A stretch of 64,000 bases of DNA from Candidatus Streptomyces philanthi (GTDB lineage: Bacteria; Actinomycetota; Actinomycetes; Streptomycetales; Streptomycetaceae). Shown one piece after another: positions 59,016-64,000 of this stretch. How positions within the stretch are numbered: the first letter of the stretch is position 1; each line of letters begins with the position of its first letter. Below the pieces are notes generated by a model, which made no database searches, was not told the DNA's origin, and saw only the letters and a program-made list of their open reading frames with translations. The stretch is from assembly GCA_018114805.1 (NCBI GenBank), contig CP073042.1:1-64000 (forward strand). The letters run 5' to 3'. The position numbers and the translations under genes were made by a program.

Positions 59016-60364
59016 GTGAGCGCATCCGACCCCTCACCCGTCCACCGGCGCATGGAGCAGTTGGCCGCCGCCGGCATCGACGTGGTCCGGGTGACCTATC
59101 CCGACCTCATCGGCACCGAGCGGGCCCGGGACGTCCTCCTGGACCGCCTCCCCGCGGCCTGCGACCACGGCCTGGCCTTCTGCCGCGCCCGTCTACCACA
59201 CCAGCCCCCAGGGCGACACGGTCGACGTCGCCGGCGGCCTCGACGCCGGCCTGCCCGACATCAGCGTCGCCCCGGACCTGGAGACCCTGACGGCGCTGCC
59301 GTGGGAGCCCGGGGTCGCCACCTGCCTGGGCGACGTCACCGACCCGGCCACCGGGCTGCCCGCGCCGGAGTCACCCCGCGACCTGCTGCGGGCAGTCCTC
59401 GACCGGTGCGCCGATCACGGCCTCCGGCCCGTGGTGGGCCCGGAGTTTGAGTACTTTCTGTGTGACGCGGCCCCCGACCACCCGCGGGGTTGGCGCCGCT
59501 ACAGCGACGCCGACGGCGTCGTCTACACGGCCGGGCTGCGCGCGGACCGGGACAACCACCTGCTGCGCACCCTGCGCCTGCTGCGCGACCTGGACATCGG
59601 CGTCAGCGGCGGCAACCACGAGCACGACGGGTCCCAGTTCGAGATCAACCTGACCCACGGCGACGCCGCGCGCGCCGCCGACCGCGCCTTCCGCTTCAAG
59701 TCCGCGGTCAAGGAGCTGGCCCGCACCGAGGGGCGCCTGGCCACCTTCATGGCCAAGCCCTTCAACGACGCCGGTGGCTCCGGCTTCCACCTCCACCTGT
59801 CCTGTGTGGACGCGGAGGGCGCGAACGTCTTCGCCGACCCCGCCGCGCCGTACGGCCTCTCGGCCACCGCGCGGCACGCGCTGGCGGGCGTCCTCGCGCA
59901 CGCGCCGGCCCTGAGCGCCCTGGCCAACCCGACGGTCAACTCCTACAAGCGGATCGGACCCGACACCCTGGCTGATCGACTGGGGCCTGGACAACCGCAG
60001 CGCCATGGTGCGCGTCCCGCCCGAACGCGGCGCGGGCTCCCGCCTCGAACTGCGCCTCGGTAACGCGAGCGCCAACCCGTACCTGCTGATCGCCGCCACC
60101 CTGGCAGCGGCCCTGCTCGGCATCCTGGCCCGCGAGGAGCCACCGGCCCCGCTAGAGGGTTACGGCTACGACGCCGCGCGGGCCGAGCCGCTGCGGGCGA
60201 TCCTGTCCGCCGCCCTCGACGCGCTGGAGGCGGACACCGCGCTGACCGAGACGCTGGGCAAGGACTTCACCGCGTCCTACCTCACCTACAAGCGCGACGA
60301 GGTCAACCGCTTCCAACGGCACCTGAACGACTGGGAGTTCACCGAGTACGCCTACCACCTGTGA
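59016..60364 (+). pseudogene. Glutamine synthetase-like gamma-glutamylamide synthetase, frameshifted
   Basis: GTG 59016 after AGAGGAGA. GIDVVRVTYPDLIGTERARD; metal Glu in VVGPEFEYFL and GGNHEHDGSQFEINLTHGDA; GGSGFHLHLSCVDAEG; NPTVNSYKRIGPDTLA; WGLDNRSAMVRVPPERGAGS with the ATP-site Arg residues; LRLGNASANPYLLIAAT. Frames change near 59195 and 59970, with the last likely one base. Length about 448, as in GlnA-like enzymes that glutamylate amines (PuuA, IpuC, aniline-type). It lacks the regulatory adenylylation Tyr region. With P450 downstream and PuuC/PuuD-like genes across the promoter, amine gamma-glutamylation is the likely reaction. Confidence 0.75.
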
Positions 60365-60383
60365 CGCCGAGGAGGCGACAGCC

Positions 60384-61684
60384 ATGAACCGCGTGCCACC
60401 CCCGCCAGCCACCACCGAAGCCGCGCGCGAACCGATGCCCCTGGCCAAGGTGGACCTCGCCGACCTGGACCGGTTCACCGACGGCGTCACACCCTGGCGG
60501 ATGTTCCACACCCTGCGCCACCAGGACCCCGTCCACTGGCAGCTGGAGGACGCGCCGAACTCCGGCTTCTGGGCGGTGACCCGACACGCCGACATCGCCC
60601 GCGTGGACCGCGACCCCGAGACGTTCACCTCCACGCAGGTTCGTCAACCTGGAGGAGGTCGACAACGACCAGATCAGGCGGCGCGCCTCCCTGCTCGAAC
60701 TCGACGGCCTGCGCCACCGGGCCCTGCGCGGGCTGCTCCAGCGCCAGTTCGGCGCGCGCGTCATCAGCGGCTAAGCCGACTTCCTGCGCGGCCTGACCGC
60801 CACTACCTTGGATGCCGCCCTGGCCGGGGGCACCTTCGACTTCGTCAAGGAGGTGTAGGCCGACTTCCCCATCAACGTCCTCGCCCGCCTGCTCGACGTG
60901 CCGCCCGAGGACAACCAGCGGCTCATCGACTGGGGCAACCGCATCATCGGCCACACCGACCCCGACTACGCCGACGTCCTCCTGGACAGCGTGGAGAGCG
61001 AGCGGTACCGCGACCTCCCCTTCCGCTCCCCCGCGTCGCTCGAAGTCTTCGCCTTCGGGCGGGAGCTGGCCCGCCAGCGGCGTGGTGGCGCGGGCACCGA
61101 CCTGGTCTCCCGGCTGGTCAACGAGGTGCCACGGGACGGGGTGCCGCTGTCCGACCGGGACTTCGACAACTACTTCCTGCTGCTGGTCGTCGCCGGCAAC
61201 GAGACGACCCGGCACACCATCAGCCACGCGATGCTGGCGGTCCTCCAACACCCCCGACCAACTCGCCCGGCTGCGCGACGACCCCTCCCTCATCCCGACC
61301 GCGGTCGAGGAGTTCCTGCGCTGGGCCTCGCCCGTCTACCACTTCCGCCGCACCGCCACCCGCGAAACCGAGCTGGGTGGCAAGCGGATCAGGGCCGGGG
61401 AGAAGGTCGTCATGTGGTTCGCCTCCGGCAACCGCGACGAGGAGGTCTTCGGCGACCCGTACGCCTTCGACGTGGCCCGCCGGGGCAACGACCACCTCAC
61501 CTTCGGCAAGGGCGGCCCGCACGTGTGCCTGGGCAACCAGTTGGCCCGCACCGAGATCCGCGTCCTGTTCGAGGAGCTGATCCCACGCCTGGCAGACGTG
61601 CGCCTGGCCGGCGAGGTCCTCCGGGTGCGCTCCAACTTCGTCAACGGCGTCAAGCGCCTGCCCGTCACGGTCACCCTGGCCTGA
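60384..61684 (+). pseudogene. Cytochrome P450, interrupted by frameshifts and two stops
   Basis: ATG 60384, GAGG upstream. FWAVTRHADIARVDRDPETF; I-helix LLLVVAGNETTRHTISHAML; E-x-x-R VEEFLRWASPV; haem pocket TFGKGGPHVCLGNQLARTEI with Cys ligand; end LPVTVTLA at 61684. Frames change near 60640 and 61250. In-frame stops TAA (60772-60774, ISG-stop-ADFLRGL) and TAG (60856-60858, KEV-stop-ADFPINV) both fall where Tyr fits. Resembles P450s of linalool/alkylphenol catabolism. Partner electron carriers are divergent at 57670-58671. Confidence 0.78.
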
Positions 61685-61695
61685 CCCGGCGGCAC

Positions 61696-61731
61696 GCACA
61701 CGCGTCGGCCCCGCAGAGCCGACGCGTGTGC
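61696..61731. terminator. 14-bp hairpin terminator
   Basis: GCACACGCGTCGGC (61696-61709) and its exact complement (61718-61731) around 8 bases, between the convergent P450 and the gene ending at 61752. Confidence 0.75.
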
Positions 61732-61751
61732 GCCGGTGTGGGCGTACTCAG

Positions 61752-62192
61752 TCAGTCGTCCGTTCGCCGGACTCGGCGCCGGTGCCCGCCGTCCCGGCCG
61801 TGGCCGAAGACTCCGGGTCCCGGCGGAAGAAGGTCTTGCTGGCGATCAGCCACGCGCCGTCCTAGCGCACCAGCGAGAAGTGGTTGGTGAAGTCGTGGCC
61901 CTGGTAGCCGTACTCGTCGAGCACGGCCACCGCCACGTCGCCGCTGACCTCCACCGCGCGGACGCTGTACGTGTAGTCGCGGGACCACCTGGGGGCGTCC
62001 TCGTCGGCCGCGACGACCTCGCTGAACGCCCTCGATCGGCGCGGAGACGAACTGGTCGCCGAGGTAGCCCCACATGTGCGCGTCCGCGCGGAAGGCGGCC
62101 CGCACGGCCTTCGGGTCGGCGGCGCGCACCGCCGACACGTACGCCTCCACCGCGGCCCGCACGTCGTCGTGGGCTGTTCTGCGCTGACTCAT
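61752..62192 (-). pseudogene. NTF2/SnoaL-like protein, interrupted
   Basis: ATG 62192 after AAGAGGAGAG. N-terminal VRAAVEAYVSAVRAADPKAV, RAAFRADAHMWGYLGDQF is the NTF2-like fold; after a frame change near 62030 FSEVVAADEDAPRWSRDYTY and SLVR; an in-frame TAG (61862-61864) precedes DGAWLIASKTFFRRDPE, which continues to 61752. About 146 residues read through. Fold members bind small hydrophobic ligands or catalyse isomerisation. Downstream of an aldehyde dehydrogenase on the same strand (34 bp). Confidence 0.6.
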
Positions 62193-62226
62193 CTAACTCT
62201 CCTCTTGGGGTGGCGGGTTGGCGGGA

Positions 62227-63747
62227 TCAGCCGTGGTGCATCCACACGCCCTTGGTCTCGGTGTACACGTCCAGCGCCTGCGAACCCATCTCCCGTCCCC
62301 ACCCACTGGCCCCGAAGCCGCCCCAGGGCGCGGCGGGGTCGGGGATCGGCGGCATGTTGACGAACACGGCACCGGCGCGGATGTCCGCCGCGAGCCGGTG
62401 GGCCGTGGACAGGTCCCTGGACCAGATCGCCGCCGCCAGCCCGTACCGGGTGTCGTTGGCCCGCGCCGCCAACTCGTCCTCGTCCTCGTAGCTGAGCACG
62501 GGCAGCACGGGGCCGAAGACCTCCTGTCGGGCGATGGCCATCTCGTCGCGTACGCCGGCGAAGACGGTGGGCCGGTAGAAGTGGCCGCTCTCCAGGTCGC
62601 CGTCGGCGCGCGTCCCGCCGGTGACCAGTTTGGCCCCCTCGGCCAGGCCTTCCTTGACCATGGCCGCCACCCGTCGCAGGTGCTCGTCGCTCACCAGCGG
62701 TCCCAACTCGGTCTCCGGTGCCAGGCCGGGCCCCAGGCGCAGGGCGGCGACGGCGGCCGCGAGCTTCTCGGTGAACTCCTCGACCCGCCGCCGGTCCACG
62801 TAGAAGCGCGCGTAGGCGGCGCAGACCTGCCCGCTGTTGAGCAGCGCGCCCCGCACGTTGCCCCGCACGGCGGCGTCGATGTCGGCGTCCCTGGCGATGA
62901 TGCTGGGCGCCTTGCCGCCCAGTTCCAGGGTGACCCGCTTGAGGTCGTTGGCCGACGCCCTGACGATGCCCTGGCCCACCTCGGTGGAGCCGGTGAACAG
63001 GGTGACCCGCTTGAGGTCGTTGGCCGACGCCCTGACGATGCCCTGGCCCACCTCGGTGGAGCCGGTGAAGGAGAGCTTGTCCACCCGCGGGCATTCCACC
63101 AGGGCCCGGCCGGTGGCGGGGCCGCCGGTGAGCACGTTGACCACACCGGGCGGGAACCCGGCCTCGTCGCACAGCCGCGCCAGGTGCAGGCTGGTCAGCG
63201 GCGTCTGCTCGGCCGGCTTGAGGATCACGGTGTTTCCGCAGGCCAGCGCCGGCGCCATCTTCCACGCCGCGATCATGAGCGGGAAGTTCCAGGGGGTGAC
63301 CAGCGCGCACACCCCGACCGGCTCGCGCCGCGTGAAGTGCGTGGTGTCCGGGAAGGAGACGGGGCTGACCGCTCCCTCGATCTTGGTGACCCAGCCCGCG
63401 TAGTAGCGGAAGTGCTCCGCGGCCCCGGCGACGCTGACCGTACGGGCCACCGCCAGCGGCTGGCCCTGGTCGCGGGTCTCCAACTCCGCGAGCAGCGTCG
63501 CGTCGCGGTCGATCAACTCGGCGACCCGCCAGAGCAGCTTGGCGCGTTCGGCGGCGGGCAGCCTGGCCCACGCGGGGTACGCCAGCGCCTGCCGCGCGGC
63601 CCCCACCGCCGCGTCCACGTCGGCCTCGGCGGCCTCGGCACAGGTTCCGATGACCGCTCCGGTGGCGGGGTATAGGGTCGTGAACTCCGCTCCGTCGGCG
63701 GCGGCCGTCCACTCGCCCGCTATGAAGAGCCGGCCTCGCACGTCCAT
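62227..63747 (-). CDS. Aldehyde dehydrogenase with a 24-residue tandem duplication
   Basis: ATG 63747 (MDVRGRLFIAGEWTAAADGA). ALVTPWNFPLMIAAWKMAPA, KLSFTGSTEVGQGIVR, Glu in VTLELGGKAPSIIARDADID, Cys in LNSGQVCAAYARFYV, QEVFGPVLPVLSYEDEDELA, end DVYTETKGVWMHHG. One continuous frame of 506 residues, about 24 more than usual because FTGSTEVGQGIVRASA with the following 8 residues is present twice (62926-63069). The extra copy sits just before the base Glu, in the cofactor domain, and probably prevents folding. Family resembles betaine/phenylacetaldehyde dehydrogenases. Confidence 0.8.
   Translation of the reverse strand: MDVRGRLFIAGEWTAAADGAEFTTLYPATGAVIGTCAEAAEADVDAAVGAARQALAYPAWARLPAAERAKLLWRVAELIDRDATLLAELETRDQGQPLAVARTVSVAGAAEHFRYYAGWVTKIEGAVSPVSFPDTTHFTRREPVGVCALVTPWNFPLMIAAWKMAPALACGNTVILKPAEQTPLTSLHLARLCDEAGFPPGVVNVLTGGPATGRALVECPRVDKLSFTGSTEVGQGIVRASANDLKRVTLFTGSTEVGQGIVRASANDLKRVTLELGGKAPSIIARDADIDAAVRGNVRGALLNSGQVCAAYARFYVDRRRVEEFTEKLAAAVAALRLGPGLAPETELGPLVSDEHLRRVAAMVKEGLAEGAKLVTGGTRADGDLESGHFYRPTVFAGVRDEMAIARQEVFGPVLPVLSYEDEDELAARANDTRYGLAAAIWSRDLSTAHRLAADIRAGAVFVNMPPIPDPAAPWGGFGASGWGREMGSQALDVYTETKGVWMHHG
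62926..63069. repeat. Perfect 72-bp tandem duplication within the aldehyde dehydrogenase
   Basis: 62926-62997 and 62998-63069 are identical; the unit is a multiple of three so the frame is kept. Identity ends immediately on both sides, so the duplication is recent or an assembly artefact. Confidence 0.85.
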
Positions 63748-63805
63748 ATAGAGATCCTTTTCTTGACCTGGGGCGCGCCCCTCAGGCGCGCCCGCGGGAG
63801 GTGGA

Positions 63806-64000
63806 TCAGTCGGTGATGTTCCGCATCAGCCGGTCGACATGGGCGCGGTGTTCGGGGATCAGCTCGCCGCTGGGGAACATCAGGCAGGTGACGTTGGCCC
63901 CGATGGACATGCTGATGACCTCGCCGGCCAGCGCCGTCACAGTCGGTGCCTCGGGCGACTCGCCCCTGCCGCGTGCCTCGGCGAGCCGCACGGCGAGCCG
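63806..64000 (-). CDS. Partial gene, C-terminus only (possibly TetR-type)
   Basis: Runs off the window end. Visible part: RLAVRLAEARGRGESPEAPT, VTALAGEVISMSIGANVTCL, MFPSGELIPEHRAHVDRLMR, stop 63806. The GANVTxLxFPxGELxPEHRAHVDRL end resembles the ligand-domain tails of some TetR regulators, but with only 64 residues I cannot be firm. It is transcribed toward the aldehyde dehydrogenase gene, 58 bp before its start. Confidence 0.4.
   Translation of the reverse strand, partial: RLAVRLAEARGRGESPEAPTVTALAGEVISMSIGANVTCLMFPSGELIPEHRAHVDRLMRNITD

Noticed and set aside
5685..61864. Stop-codon reassignment as explanation of the in-frame stops
   Set aside because: All three stop codons are affected and all three also end intact genes such as tap (TAG) and tpg (TAG), and frameshifts occur at similar frequency.
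45420..63747. Natural-product biosynthetic cluster
   Set aside because: P450, SDR and ferredoxin could suggest it, but there is no polyketide, peptide or terpene synthase, and HpaD/HpaE/PuuD-like genes point to catabolism.
1..64000. CRISPR arrays
   Set aside because: No series of regularly spaced identical repeats with spacers; the transposon-end repeats are too few and lack unique spacers of constant length.
1..64000. tRNA or rRNA genes
   Set aside because: I found no cloverleaf with the conserved TTCGA arm and no rRNA-like conserved stretch in the intergenic regions examined.

Overview
The window looks like the end region of a linear Streptomyces (or close relative) replicon. Support: very high GC with G/C-biased third codon positions, many GTG starts, a rare TTA codon, and above all an adjacent, intact tap-tpg pair (telomere-associated protein and telomere terminal protein) at 31.4-34.2 kb. 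The first ~110 bases are a cluster of hairpins and begin with the same eight bases as the archetypal Streptomyces telomere, so base 1 may be at or near a physical end. Many genes are interrupted by single-base frameshifts or in-frame stops. Some of this is real decay (left half), but in the otherwise coherent operons of the right half it looks more like sequence error, so many 'pseudogene' labels mean 'interrupted as given'.

Left part (0-19 kb), plasmid-like and decaying: a frameshifted DEAD/DEAH helicase with helicase-associated repeats; small hypotheticals; a replication-relaxation family protein with two C-terminal zinc ribbons; a TrwC/MobF-type relaxase; a two-gene tyrosine-recombinase element that seems to have split a small gene; a remnant ATP-dependent DNA ligase; an ArsR-type HTH remnant; and an ankyrin-repeat protein.

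Middle (19.25-31.28 kb): a 12,033-bp element bounded by 25-bp imperfect terminal inverted repeats, internal repeats of CAACCTTCGSTG, and a perfect 5-bp target duplication (GCTAC). Next to its right end are remnants of a TnsA-like nuclease and a TniQ-like protein with zinc ribbons; no TnsB or TnsC is visible. The cargo is a secreted subtilisin-like protease, a secreted thermolysin-like protease, a large LuxR-type (LAL) regulator, an Lrp/AsnC regulator, a YrdC fragment and an IS5-type transposase fragment. It sits 141 bp upstream of tap.

From 34 to 45 kb the content turns chromosomal: L,D-transpeptidase, MHS-family transporter, Tat-exported M28 peptidase, a divergent imine-reductase/TetR pair with repeated operator-like sites, small membrane proteins, and PadR plus its membrane partner.

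From 45 to 64 kb lies a dense catabolic region. A plus-strand operon (cupin dioxygenase, MFS, zinc alcohol dehydrogenase, SDR) is followed by a long minus-strand operon (ferredoxin, ferredoxin reductase, acetoacetate-decarboxylase family, HpaE, HpaD, fumarylacetoacetase-family, TetR, aldehyde dehydrogenase, PuuD-like gamma-glutamyl hydrolase), divergent from glutamine-synthetase-like plus P450. I infer a route in which an amine is gamma-glutamylated, oxidised, released, and its aromatic part funnelled into homoprotocatechuate meta-cleavage. Two GTTTG-N4-CAAAC palindromes in the divergent promoter may be the operators.
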